In this document: positions 1-9,890 of the stretch, one piece after another
Layout: every line of letters begins with the position of its first letter
Numbering within the stretch: the first letter of the stretch is position 1
Notes under the pieces: generated by a model
Told to the model about the DNA's origin: nothing
The model's input: only the letters and a program-made list of their open reading frames with translations
Databases searched by the model: none
NCBI GenBank assembly: GCA_019279435.1
Contig: JAAALK010000284.1
Location: forward strand, 16,373,294 to 16,437,293
From: Zizania palustris
Taxonomy: Eukaryota > Streptophyta > Magnoliopsida > Poales > Poaceae
Length of the DNA: 64,000 nucleotides
Direction: 5' to 3'
Position numbers and translations under genes: made by a program

Positions 1-498
1 GAATTCTTCGGGGTCCGACCCCCCGGAGTATTTGTGCAGCTTCGAGGCCTTGAACTTGGGGTCGAAAGGCACTCTCTGCAGATCAGGGTGCAACGGAGAC
101 TCATTGTCGAAGGAGGCATTCTCGGCCTCCTCTTGGACTTGTATAACTTCTGGGGGATTGCGGGCTCCATCGTCTTGAGGCCCCCTTGGAGTTTCGGTGG
201 AAGCTTGAGTGCGGAGTCGGTCGGCGGCCTCCTGCCTCCATCTGGATACCTCCCTCTGAAGCCTGGCTAGCTGCGTAGCCTCGGTTTCGGGAGGGCCTTC
301 GTCTTCGTCGGAGGGAATTTCAGGATCTTGGCTTGCTGCATAGTCGGTCTGAAGCATTGTAGGAGGGGGTAGAGGGCCCCGGGGCGCTCGACGCCCATCG
401 GTTCCGGCAGGAACCGTCGGATTAGCTGAGGGCCCGGCTCTGTTGGTCCGAGGGGACCTTCGAAGGGGACCTGAAGCTTGACCACGCTTCGGAGGCAT
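1..498 (-). CDS. Ty3/gypsy gag polyprotein, N-terminal part, cut by window edge
   Basis: An open frame runs without a stop from an ATG at 498 down to base 1 (166 codons), so the protein continues outside the window. It starts MPPKRGQASG, is rich in Pro, Arg and acidic residues, has a short Arg/Glu-rich helical stretch (around EVSRWRQEAA), and ends with KLHKYSGGSDPEEF, which resembles the beginning of the conserved gag domain of plant gypsy elements. It begins about 208 bp inside an LTR (707-1191) with a primer binding site between them, as expected for gag. Gag packages element RNA into cytoplasmic particles. The frame and position are seen directly; the gag assignment rests on context and the C-terminal motif. 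The lineage cannot be fixed without pol. Confidence 0.72.
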   Translation of the reverse strand, partial: MPPKRGQASGPLRRSPRTNRAGPSANPTVPAGTDGRRAPRGPLPPPTMLQTDYAASQDPEIPSDEDEGPPETEATQLARLQREVSRWRQEAADRLRTQASTETPRGPQDDGARNPPEVIQVQEEAENASFDNESPLHPDLQRVPFDPKFKASKLHKYSGGSDPEEF

Positions 499-683
499 GG
501 TTAGTCGATGAGGTGTCTTGGAAATGGAAGGCTTCGGACGACTCGAGGGGGTCGAGAGAAGGCCTTCGGGCTGCACTAAGAAGCCCTTAACCGAAGGGTG
601 CGCGGAATCTCGGGATTCCGAGGCTCCCCCCGTAAGTTTTCTTCAAAGTGCAGTCAGCGGTAGAGAACAAGCTTTTAGAACTT

Positions 684-704
684 GGATCCCCACGGACGGC
701 GCCA
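684..704 (-). promoter_or_regulatory. Primer binding site of left-edge gypsy element
   Basis: On the minus strand the LTR ends CCAACA and is followed two bases later by TGGCGCCGTCCGTGGGGATC. The TGGCGCC start matches the complement of a plant tRNA 3' end, probably tRNA-Asp, with weaker agreement after about nine bases. The position directly after the LTR supports the call. Confidence 0.6.
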
Positions 705-706
705 AC

Positions 707-1191
707 TGTTGGCGTAAAAGTTACACCAACAGGTTCTCGGTAATCAAGAACAAACAAACAAGAGGTTTGTGTTTTAGGACAAACTTGAGCCTCCGTAAAG
801 GATAACAACTCAAGAGGTCCGAATGTATATGCTTGAACAACTAGTTCTGGCTCCTCCTTACAAGGTACAATGGGGGGTATTTATAGGGAAAAAGGCTTAA
901 GGAATAGACCTATTTACCCCTATATTACAACTGACATTCAACATTATAAACAAGGTTATACACGGTAAAGTGCCGTAGGGTAGATAGATAAGCAGGACAT
1001 CCAATCAGTCACGTCTTACTGCTTCGAAGCCTCCTTCTTCCCTTCGGAGGGTCCTCTGTGACTTCGCATCGTAACACCCTCCGACCGTACCGACGTATGC
1101 TTCGAAATTCAGTCCACCACCTTCGGGATCTTCTTGGAGCCCACGGAGGGTTAGCCTTTAAGTCTGGGAAATGAAGTAATTTCCCCCAACA
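707..1191 (-). mobile_element. 5' LTR of a minus-strand Ty3/gypsy element
   Basis: The 485-bp segment starts TGTTGGCGTAAAAG and ends CCCCCAACA, giving inverted TGTTGG/CCAACA ends. A TATAAATA box lies on the minus strand at 878-885, suitable for the LTR promoter. The primer site and gag frame follow toward lower coordinates, so this is the 5' LTR. The flanking five bases on the right are GCTAT; the matching copy lies outside the window. Confidence 0.8.
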
Positions 1192-1739
1192 GCTATGAAT
1201 TGAAGATAACCTACCAGCTTGTACTCTAGCAGAAATAAATAAAACAGACAAGATGATATGTCTATATCATAAAAATCATCACAATAACTAGATCGAACCT
1301 AACCAAGACAGTAGCTAATCACGATGATCTTAATAATATGTCAAAGTATCAGTCATTCTTTATTTAGATGGACGGTATACAACATAAAAAAGATACAACA
1401 ATAAGAGATGTCAGACTTAACCGATGAAGCATCAAACTACCACACCTAGATCACATTAATCTAAAAGATCAATCCGATGCAGCCTTAGACCTAGCTAATA
1501 CACCGAGAACAACCGGCGACCGTACTGTTGTTGACACTAAAATATGACGATCAAAGTGTCGAACGCACTGACGCCGATCCGACAATCTAAAAGTGTGTGG
1601 ATACTTAGAGATAACACCTAAGAGTGACACGACGCCAACGTCGCGTTCCGACGACCCTAGATAGTGACAAGAGAGTGTGGAGTCGCTAGGAAATTAAACA
1701 ATAATAGATATTATTCAATTAATCGAGTTTGTAGATGAA
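1192..1739. other. Gene-free DNA, probably retroelement debris
   Basis: No open frame, TIR or LTR boundary can be supported. Composition is mixed, with repeated CGACG-type words. It lies between the left gypsy LTR and a retroelement-like repeat zone, so older element sequence is likely. Confidence 0.3.
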
Positions 1740-2660
1740 AATACCCAACCAGCCAATTTAGAGCCGGTTGGATCGAAGTCTAACTGGCGGTCAGATCGGC
1801 CTAAGCAAGCCAGTCAGACTGGTGGTGCGAAGTCTGGTCAAAGGTTAGCCTTTGGCGTATACTGTGAACTGTAACCGGAGGGGTCACCGGCCTTCGGTCG
1901 GTCGGACTGAAGAATAACCTCAGGTCAGACCGGACAATGGCCGAAGGGGGTCTGAAGGGGTACTCTGGCGCCGACATGAAGCGTTCTCGAAGCCTCCTAT
2001 GAAGCCCAGTCAGACCGGCCGTATGCTGCCGGTCAGACTTCTGCGTGTCGGCGCGTCAGATGACGGTGCGGCACGGGTCGGTCAGACCGGGGTGTTGCCT
2101 TTGGTCAGACCGACGGTGTCTAGAAGTTGGTCTTCGGGGCTCCGACGATCGTCTTGCCGTGGACAACTTGCAACAAATGTTCTTGGCGAAGATGGGAGAG
2201 ATGAAACATTGCAAAAAAACACCAAGAAACTAGAGGCAATTCGGCCAAGACACTGAATCAATGGTAAAAACCGATAAAACGATAGAAATCCGTTACGTGG
2301 ATGAAACAGATGATTCACACGTGAATCAACAAGGCTTACCATGATTATGATGCGGCGGACAGAGAGTTTACAGCGCAAACCCATAAATATGGACGTTACT
2401 TGGCTAATCCTAGGGCAAGGAAAGTAGATTGAACGGTAAAAGTATGATTCAAGGCAAAATAATAGATTGGACATGACGTGCCTAGACTCTAATTGGAGTT
2501 AGATATGGATCCAAGTCGTCAAAAATTAATTAGAGATAAAATAGACCCGAAATCAACTAATTTGAATCGGATACAGAGTGGGCCGGTCTGACCGGACCCA
2601 TATGGCCAGTCTGATAGGGCCTACATGGCTGGTTGGACCGGCCTGTGCCAGGTATTGGCA
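1740..2660. repeat. Dispersed GGTCAGACCGG motif cluster
   Basis: The word GGTCAGACCGG and one- or two-base variants recur many times in both orientations (for example near 1790, 1925, 2005, 2090 and 2590). The motif is nearly palindromic. The region has no convincing coding frame. Such runs are usual in non-coding parts of grass LTR retrotransposons; that origin is inferred, helped by an LTR-like segment directly to the right. Confidence 0.5.
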
Positions 2661-2734
2661 TATTTTCGGCGCAAATTACCAAAAAGTGATATTTTGACAA
2701 TTTTGACCATTAATACCATTTTTCTATCAACAAT

Positions 2735-3185
2735 TGTTTCAATGTTCTCCTCAAGATATCAAAACTGATACAGCTGTGAAGATAATGATCTAGTCGATAC
2801 GAATGTCGGGGGTGGCGAGACTCACCTCTTCGTCGGAGATCGAAACAATGCAGCTCAGCTCCGAGTGCCGAATCCCGCTGGGATAACCTTATAAGCCAAG
2901 GGTGGCGATGCGCCGAGTAGTTGTTTGATAGAGATATGTGTTTATCCTAAACTAAGGGGTACATATTTATAGTCCACAGACTTGTCGTACAAGTAACTTA
3001 TCCTTAACCGATTTCGGATAAACTTCATCTTCTTTCCACTCTTATCTCCATCAGCTCTTCCTATCCGATCATGCATACGTCATGGACGGGTTTCCTTTAC
3101 TTTCCTTGACAGGACCTCTTTGACTTATATTGACCACGCGACATCCTTGGTGGGCCTGGGCTTCTACCAAATATTGGCGTTAACA
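2735..3185 (-). mobile_element. LTR-like segment, minus orientation
   Basis: Read on the minus strand it begins TGTTAACGCCAATATT and could end TTGAAACA (2735). A TATAAATA box sits at about 2964-2971 on the minus strand. The left boundary is uncertain: no target duplication and no standard tRNA primer site was seen beside it. It could be the 5' LTR of a decayed gypsy element whose leader is the motif cluster at 1740-2660. Confidence 0.4.
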
Positions 3186-3313
3186 CACATGTACTTGGTT
3201 AACTAGATCATCTATATAGACAACCTTCTCTAATTTTATTTTTAATTTTATTTTTATAGTACTTTGAAAAGTATATCACACGTCACCTACACCACCAGAC
3301 CACTGAGATTGAG

Positions 3314-3496
3314 GTGGCAACAATAGGGTCTAAGGCAGTCCCAATTATGGTGCATAAAGCGATGGATGGACGGTGCTATCTAACTAAAGGTTTTGGCCAT
3401 TTTCTTCGCGACAACTCGTTAGAAGTTGGCACAGTGTGCGTCTTCTATTTCAATATCAATAATGATACAATTGAGATTGTAATGTATGTGGTGTAA
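3314..3496 (+). pseudogene. B3-like DNA-binding domain fragment
   Basis: A 60-codon frame opens at a GTG; the first ATG is at about 3347. It contains YLTKGFGHFLRDNSLEVGT followed by VCVFYF, the pattern of the C-terminal half of plant B3 domains (Y/W-x-L-x-KGW-x-x-F-x-x-DN-x-L-x-x-GD-x-C-x-F). The usual Trp is Phe and the usual GD is GT. The N-terminal half of the fold is missing. B3 proteins bind DNA and regulate transcription; a 60-residue half domain would not be expected to do so. It lies beside CACTA-like repeats and two further decayed copies, suggesting capture by a transposon. Function is doubtful. Confidence 0.55.
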
Positions 3497-3640
3497 ACCT
3501 AGGGTGTGATGTAATATTAGGTTATAAATATTTTGTGATGAATTATCTGTGTTCCATGATAAATTGTCTGTGATGTTTTTTTGAATGTTGGATATGTTGG
3601 ATGCTAAATCTTAGATTTAATTCAGGATGTAACCTAAAAA

Positions 3641-3850
3641 CTTTTTTTTCAAAATGACCATAATATTAGTGGCGGGTAACAGTAGTCAACCATCACTAAA
3701 GGACCCTTTAGTGACGGGCAACATTACAACCCATCACTACAAAGTAATAGTAGGTGAGTCGGTAAGAAACTTTTAGTGACGTGTAACAATAGTTAACCAT
3801 CACTAAAGGCTCTATAGTCTAGGGTTAGGGCCACATCACTAATATGTACA
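3641..3850. repeat. CACTA-type subterminal repeats, copy 1
   Basis: Starts with AATGACCATAATATTAGTG after a T-run, followed by alternating TTAGTGACGGG and CCATCACTAAAG words. It matches the segment at 4629-4850 by eye. Confidence 0.55.
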
Positions 3851-3889
3851 TCATTAGTGATGGGTGATAATTATCACCCGTCACTGATG

Positions 3890-3925
3890 ACTCCTCCTGC
3901 TTATAAATAGGCGGGACACCGAAGT
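3890..3925 (+). promoter_or_regulatory. TATA box inside the CACTA-like block
   Basis: CTTATAAATAGGCGGGAC follows the subterminal repeats and precedes a C-rich leader-like stretch. The same order (repeats, then TATAAATAGGC) occurs at 14072, so it looks like an element-borne core promoter. Confidence 0.45.
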
Positions 3926-4225
3926 GAATCATCACGCTTTCATTTTGCGCAATCCTAACCCTAACTTCCACTGCCATCGTCGCCTTTGTCGTGTTCCTCG
4001 TCGCTCCATCGTTGCTCCTAACCACATGCACTGTCGACTGTGGCATGCGTGGCCGTCTTACTTGCCGCCACCTTGGTTGTATCCTCCTCGTCCTCCTCCC
4101 AAGGTCATCCTCCTCCTCCTCTTCTCTGTCCGTATGCACCTTCCATTGTTGCTAACTTTGTTTTAATTTTATTGTTACGAGGTAAACTGACCTATTATTT
4201 TTAGTCAATTTCTTTAAGATAAATA

Positions 4226-4275
4226 CTGGTTTTAGCCAATTTCTTCGAGATAACACACTTGAAGTTGGCATGGCC
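4226..4275 (+). pseudogene. Second B3-like piece (short)
   Basis: In one frame this reads GFSQFLRDNTLEVGMA, clearly the same motif as at 3390-3440 but cut off on both sides. It is a remnant within the same CACTA-like block. Confidence 0.45.
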
Positions 4276-4484
4276 ATTTACCATGGTGCTCTTGCTCGGG
4301 CGCTGCCATGTAGGTGGTGGTGCTCCTTAGGCTGCCCATGGTGGTGCACTAGTGCTCCTCGGGTTACCCATGGTGCTTTTCCTCAAGCTGCCCATGTTGC
4401 TTTCGTAGGACACTATCCAAATTCTTGATATCGCTATAAGTTAGCTATTAGTTAGAAGCCATAAAATCATCTTATGTATGGATT

Positions 4485-4535
4485 TTTGTTTTAGCCATGT
4501 TCTTTGAGATAACGAGTTAGAAGTTAATATATGTG
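4485..4535 (+). pseudogene. Third B3-like piece (decayed)
   Basis: The DNA (GCCATGTTCTTTGAGATAACGAG and what follows) aligns by eye with the first two pieces, but the frame has stops. The downstream spacer also matches the one after the first piece, showing that the segment was duplicated as a block. Confidence 0.4.
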
Positions 4536-4628
4536 ATACTAATTTTGTAATGAATCTTCTGTGATGAATTGTCTATGATGTGCATTCAATGTTGCATATG
4601 TGAGCTGCCAAATTCAGGATACAACCTA

Positions 4629-4941
4629 AAAATTATTTTTTTTGAAATGACCATAATATTAGTGATAGGTGATAATAATCATCAGTCACTAAAGAATAAA
4701 TTACTGATGGGTGACAATCATTACCCATCACTGAAGAACACATTAGTGACAGGTGACAACTGTCAACCGTCACTAAAAAGACATAACAGGTGAGCCCATA
4801 GGAGTAAGGTTGATCTTTTAGTGATGGGTGTTTACTCGTCACTATTGATGTCACATTATTGATACGATAAGAGTGACGAGAGACATGCTCGTCACCAATG
4901 TATATTATGATCTATCACTAATGTATGTTTCTGTGGTGGTG
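4629..4941. repeat. CACTA-type subterminal repeats, copy 2, with the terminal end
   Basis: Inverted words such as AGTGATGGGTGA and TCACCCATCACT are spaced tens of bases apart and end at the TIR-like TTTCTGTGGTGGTG. These would be transposase binding sites by analogy with En/Spm. Confidence 0.55.
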
Positions 4942-5617
4942 GATGGGAGAGAGAAAGAGGATTTGGGTGGAGAAGATGAACTGTGCATGGGCAATACTGA
5001 AGTGCGAGTGCTCTATAGGTTTGCCGGAATGACACAAATAAATGTATTACAAAATAATAATGACATGAAAGCAAATATAAATAGTAATGGGAATAGAACA
5101 CGACAAAATAACGGTATCACACAAGAACTTAACCCTTTCTTATTCTAGGCTTGCTAAACTAGCCTACTCTATGAGAGAAAAAAGGAAGCCTAAAAAAAGT
5201 AACGCCTGGTTGAGTTGAGCGTCTCAAAGAAAAAAAATCAAATTATGTTGAAAAGCAATTTTAGAAGAAAACAGAGACACAAAGAAGCAGTTAAGATTTT
5301 TTTTTCACTTAAATGGTCTAGATTTCCCTCCATATTATAAAACTTAGCAGCTATATAAACAAAAAAAACAATTTTCTTCAGATTCTGGTATTCTCACTAT
5401 ATATCTGTTTATCAAAATAGTAAGCTCTTTAAATAGACCTTAGATTTGCAAAATTGTGGCATGATAGATTTTTAAAATGGCTATGAAAGTTAAACGGCTT
5501 CATTGGCTTTTCTTTAATTTAGATTATAATTTAGAGCGATTGATTTTTCCAACGTTTACAATTTAAGAATAATTTTGAATAGATTTTTAATTTGCCTATT
5601 TAGCAATCATAAAAAAG
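4942..5617. other. AT-rich gene-free DNA
   Basis: No coding frame with recognisable content, no TIR pair and no repeat array was seen. A-runs and T-runs are frequent. Confidence 0.3.
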
Positions 5618-6155
5618 GAGAAAATTCAGTATATGTCATTGTAAGTTCACCGGTTTTCATATATGTCACTAAAAACTTGTTGTTTCCATATATGTCATTG
5701 CTTAAATTTTTATATCCATATATATCATTGCTTTTAGTTTCAACCGTTAGTCAATGTTAGTTTTTTTTTCAAAATGCCAAAATTGTCATCAGCTCACAAA
5801 AAATCAAGGATGATTTAAGCTCCGTGATCAACTATCACTTACTCTAGCCGGTACACGCATACCGATCACTCATTCAATCCAGCGTAATTGAGACCGAGAC
5901 CGGTACACGCATACTGATCACTCATTCAATCCAGCGTAATTGAGACCGGTTGAAAGCAAACCTAACTATATAGCTTTGTAAGCTAAGTACAGTTTTGATA
6001 TTTTAAAAAAACTAATGTTGACTAACCGTTGAAACTAATGGTAATAATATATATAGAATATGAAAAATTAAAACAATGTCATATACAAAAACAATAAGTT
6101 TTCAGTAGCATATATGGAAACTAGCGAACTTTCAGTTACATATACGAAATTTCTC
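5618..6155. mobile_element. Foldback element with about 155-bp terminal inverted repeats
   Basis: The left arm (5618-5771, starting GAGAAAATTCAGTATATG) and right arm (5998-6155, ending CATATACGAAATTTCTC) are inverted copies along nearly their whole length with scattered mismatches. The loop carries a 52-bp tandem duplication. Long TIRs with a short non-coding core suggest a Mutator-type MITE. The flanks are A-rich, so a 9-bp target duplication cannot be read with certainty. Confidence 0.75.
5848..5949. repeat. Tandem duplication, 52-bp period
   Basis: Two adjacent copies of a unit starting CCGGTACACGCATAC begin at 5848 and 5900. They are almost identical and form the loop of the foldback element. 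Confidence 0.85.
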
Positions 6156-6610
6156 AAAAAAAAAAGAGTTAGACAACAAAATAACGAACCTCAAAAAATT
6201 TGCTGGTTTTGAATTTCGTAATCTGCAACTCAACAAGCAGGCGCAGTTGTCTTGGATCATGAGCATAACACGCCAAAGCTCGTTTCTGTAGCAAATAGAT
6301 CAGGAGAAGAAGCACATACAGCAGCAGTAATACAGTATCATACGGGGGCTCAAGTTATGCCTTATATACATGGAAGGGAATAAACGTATGAAATATATGT
6401 GGGAGTAGTGTTCACTTTGCATTTTGCAACACAAATATACACTCAAGATTTCAACTCATGTCTGCTTAACAGCATGCTACGATCTATACATCATTCCATA
6501 ACAGTGGGAAGAACTTTACAAAACGATAACAGCTACTCGTACTTCAGTTAACGAATTACTGACAGCTAGATTTTAGAAGCTCACGTCTTCCATCCTCTCC
6601 TGGAAGCTAA
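6156..6610. other. 3' flank of the phytocystatin gene
   Basis: Likely 3' UTR and downstream DNA of the minus-strand gene ending at 6611. A possible poly(A) signal could not be singled out. No other feature was seen. Confidence 0.35.
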
Positions 6611-8868
6611 TCACACCGAGTATGTCTGAAAATTTAAATTGAATTCAAGTTTAAGTCATGATTTGTTCACAATGAACCAAAGAAGAAAATGTGCTATGTA
6701 AAATACCACTATTTGCATGCAAAAGGAGCTCCTTATCTCAAGCAGAACTATAAGAACAGTGATGCAACATGGAAAGTAAAAGAATGTTCGTATCTTACAA
6801 GTGTACATTAACTCAATGAATTAGGCATAAATGTGCGAGATAATCAGTAAACAAGCAGATCAGAAGATATTTTAAGGATTACTTTTGGTGATAGGCAGAT
6901 CTACCAATCAGTAAACTTCTAGAAATGACATTAATAATGAGTTCCATAGGCAGATCATACCTGAGAAGAGGATGATAATTCAACAGAGATTCCATTCATC
7001 TCAGTGTTACGCAGGTGTGTTCTTGGTGCCAGAGAGGGGTCGGCAGAATCTGAGAAAAAAATGGTGTAAGCAGGAAATATCTTTCCTCCCAGTAGATTGA
7101 ACTCATGGGTGATTAGATGATTACAAACCCTTGTCTTATCAGCTAGATCAGGGTTTGTCAAATAACACAAAGTTTTTTAGCTTTCCAAAGTAATTACCAC
7201 TTTACCAGGCCATGCAACAACAGGGCTATCAACTAGTTGACATATCTTTACCTCAAAAAAACTCGTTGACATATCATTTAAATATTTTTCCCTGCACTCC
7301 CTTTAATTCCTAGCTAATCATAAGGTACATCAGATATGTAATAGATGGGATACTTATTCAGTACTCAAAAGAATATGCAAGCATGATAACTTGCTACTGT
7401 CTCCATAAGAATTTCTTCAGTAATATAATATGTCAAGGCCCTTAAGAACATTCAACATTATTGCAAAAACTACTTCAAAAATGTAATCAGATGAAAGATA
7501 CCTTGCCCAGTACTTCCATCAGCAGCGATAGATGACTGAGACTGGGAGTCCCCGATATGACGAAACTCGACAACTGCCTTAAAATCTAGCCATGGCTTCA
7601 CCCATACCTTTGCACTATACAGGCTTTTATTTCCAGAATCAACTACCTCCAACGTCAGGTCATGCAAGGTTCCGGTCACCACCTGCCGCTTGGCCTTCAC
7701 CAGCCGTGCAAACTCCAATGCAGCACCCTGCAAAGATTAATATTAGAAGAAGCCAAGCACACATACTTCATGGATAATTCATCCTGCATACAAGAGGAAA
7801 CATAGCAATATCCCAGAAGGTCTGCAGAGATTATCTTAAAAATTCAATTTTCCATGGAGGCAAGGAAATGTGACAAAAAAACCCAACTAAGAGCATCTCC
7901 GATGAGCTTCTTTCCCTAAATTATCGAGATTGGAACTAAAAAATTAAGTTCAACATATACTCTAAATGACTGTAAAAAATAAAAGATTATAAAATTAATC
8001 CTTTCGCTCTCTACTTTTAAGGATCTGTTGTCTGAGTAATACTCACAGACTTAAATTTAGAAATTATATTGGAGAAAAACATATTTAAAGTGATTTGTAT
8101 GAAACAAATCCCAAAAGGCTATATAGATAATCAATTTTTAGAGCTACTCTTGGAGATGCTATAAAAGTAGCTTGCAATTCCAATGCCCAAATATAGTTAC
8201 CAAGAGAATCATGCTATGCCAGTGCATGCAAGAGCAACTCAGACACACAACAGGGCAGCAGACTATAAATAAGTCACGCACAATTCAGTGATCATTTGAT
8301 GCAACTGATAGAGTGACAGGTGCTGGCAGTTTATAAGTTATAACATGCCGTAAAAAACACAAATTTCCAAAGTTGCATAAGATTCCACAATTTTATTCGA
8401 CGAACCATATGTTTCCACTCAAGTCAACGGAGCTACGAATCTAGGATAAGTGCTTCAAACACTATATAAGTTGTAGATAATATCCCTAAAGATTAGGGTT
8501 AGTTAAGCACTTTTGCAAGATAATGCAATTTACTCCGGTTCGTGGACCTAATTCAGTTTGCTACTTTGCAAGGAGATTCGTGGACCTATCCAGGTAAACC
8601 GATGCGATTCTCCGATTTTAAAACTCAAATTCAACAGAATTGAACTGGGGGTGCAAGGGCGGACCTGATTCTTGTTGTGCTCGTCGACGGCGAAGCGCGC
8701 CGCGTCTTCGGCCTCGGCCTGCTCGCGGATCGCGGTGAGCATGCCCCGCACGAGGCCGCTCTCGTCGCCGCCGAGGTGGAACCCGGCTGCCCTGGGGGCA
8801 GCGGCCGCCACGGCCAGAAGCAAGGCGACGGCGACAGCCGCGCCGGGGCAGCCGCCGCAGCGAAGCAT
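6611..8868 (-). CDS. Phytocystatin (cysteine proteinase inhibitor), secreted
   Basis: Four coding exons with GT-AG borders and compatible phases: 8868-8665, 7727-7502, 7049-6961 and 6625-6611, giving 177 residues. The chosen ATG at 8868 begins MLRCGGCPG and a hydrophobic signal peptide (about residues 1-28); an upstream in-frame codon would bury it. Exon 1 ends with AARFAVDEHNK, the plant cystatin LARFAV signature. Exon 2 has the inhibitory loop QVVTG (usual form QxVxG) and the PW of the second loop in PWLDF. Family members block papain-like C1A proteases by wedging these loops into the active site, in the secretory pathway or apoplast. The last two exons add a Ser-rich tail without the usual cystatin C-terminal extension. 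Retaining intron 2 would give a shorter end. The family call is firm; the tail is a splice inference. Confidence 0.88.
7891..8161. mobile_element. PIF/Harbinger-type MITE in the phytocystatin intron
   Basis: The 271-bp element starts GAGCATCTCCGATGAG and ends TTGGAGATGCTA, flanked by TAA on both sides (7888-7890 and 8162-8164). The termini match those of the 5-kb Harbinger element at 56360-61418. It lies in intron 1 of the cystatin gene. No coding capacity. Confidence 0.75.
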
Positions 8869-9263
8869 CGTCGTTGGCGGCGCGTCCACCTCCTGCTCCG
8901 ATCCCGAGCTCACCGGTTGGTCCGCGGGCGAGTACGCGTCGGCGTGTGGACGTGTGGCTTCTTCGGGATGGGGGAAAGCGTGCCGGGTGGGGGCAGGGCG
9001 AGCGGCAGGTTGGCGTGGAGGGCCCAGCGACGTGGCCGCAGATCTACTCCGTCCGCTCTTTGATCGGGCGGTAGATATATCAGTAGTTGGACAGATTAAA
9101 ATTCCCTTTCACGCTTGGATTCCAGGCTTCCTAAATTTTCAAATTGCCAAAAAAAAATCAATTCTAACCCTGTCAAATTTTAATAATAGTGAAGAACCCC
9201 AGCATGACATGAATGGAAATTCTAATCCACTACTACACGCAGACTACCATTCATGGCCAATTA
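8869..9263. promoter_or_regulatory. Upstream region of the phytocystatin gene
   Basis: GC-rich up to about 9060, then AT-rich. It must hold the 5' UTR and core promoter of the minus-strand gene. I could not identify a convincing TATA box. Long frames here on the plus strand are antisense shadows of the GC-rich exon. Confidence 0.35.
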
Positions 9264-9846
9264 GAGCGTCTCCATCCAACGATTCTCGTAAAACTTATTC
9301 CTTATATTTTTCATATAGGGAAATGAACTTAAAATATTCTATTCCTATACAATTTCGGTTTCCAACAGGTTTTCTAAAATTCATTCCTTATAGTTTTGAA
9401 TCCTCCTTTTTATTTAAAACAACGGCTAAATTACAAATCTAATCACAATATATATAAATTTGTTTAAGAGCACAAGTGAATAAGGATAAAACATAAACAT
9501 GCTTGGTATAGATTACAGTTCGACCCTCAAATATCCACAAAAATTAAATTAAATGATTGTTTGGGTCATTTTCTTATCCCGTGTTTGCATGAATTTCAAT
9601 TGCAATCGATAAAATAATGCTAAATGAAGAATAACCAGTACATTGGTAAACATGGAGTAATTTGTCAATTCATAATTTGAGATAGGGAATGAGTTTTGGT
9701 CCCTACATTTGAGGAATGAGGAGAGAGAAGTAGATAATGAGATAAGGTAGAAAATGAAATAGGTAATTTGTTGGAATGTAGTTTTTACAGCAAATCCCCT
9801 AAATTTAACTATAAGGAAACAGATAGGGCATCTCTTGAAAATGCTC
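9264..9846. mobile_element. PIF/Harbinger-type MITE, 583 bp
   Basis: Starts GAGCGTCTCCATCC and ends TTGAAAATGCTC, with TTA on both sides (9261-9263 and 9847-9849). The inverted ends agree at most positions of GAGCATCTCCA. The interior is AT-rich and non-coding. Same terminal family as 7891-8161 and the large element at 56.4 kb, more diverged. Confidence 0.62.
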
Positions 9847-9890
9847 TTAGCCCTCTTTTCATACACGCACTACAACAAAACAGAATATTT

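Larger units (their letters stand above)
3290..4941 (+). mobile_element. CACTA-like element debris with internal duplication and B3-like pieces
   Basis: The right end reads TTTCTGTGGTGGTG (to 4941), one base from the inverted form of the CACTACCACA terminus seen at 13768. Inside are many inverted TTAGTGACGGGT / ACCCGTCACTAA words typical of CACTA subterminal regions. The block B3 piece, spacer, AATGACCATAATATTAGTG, subterminal repeats occurs twice (about 3390-3830 and 4490-4941), with a TATA box between. No left TIR was found, so this is a partly duplicated, non-autonomous or truncated copy. Confidence 0.55.

Noticed and set aside
2735..3185. Solo LTR
   Set aside because: Flanking five bases do not match and the left boundary is unclear, so it is listed only as LTR-like.
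8672..9442. Long plus-strand frames over the cystatin first exon
   Set aside because: They are antisense to a GC-rich coding exon and upstream region, with no recognised domain.
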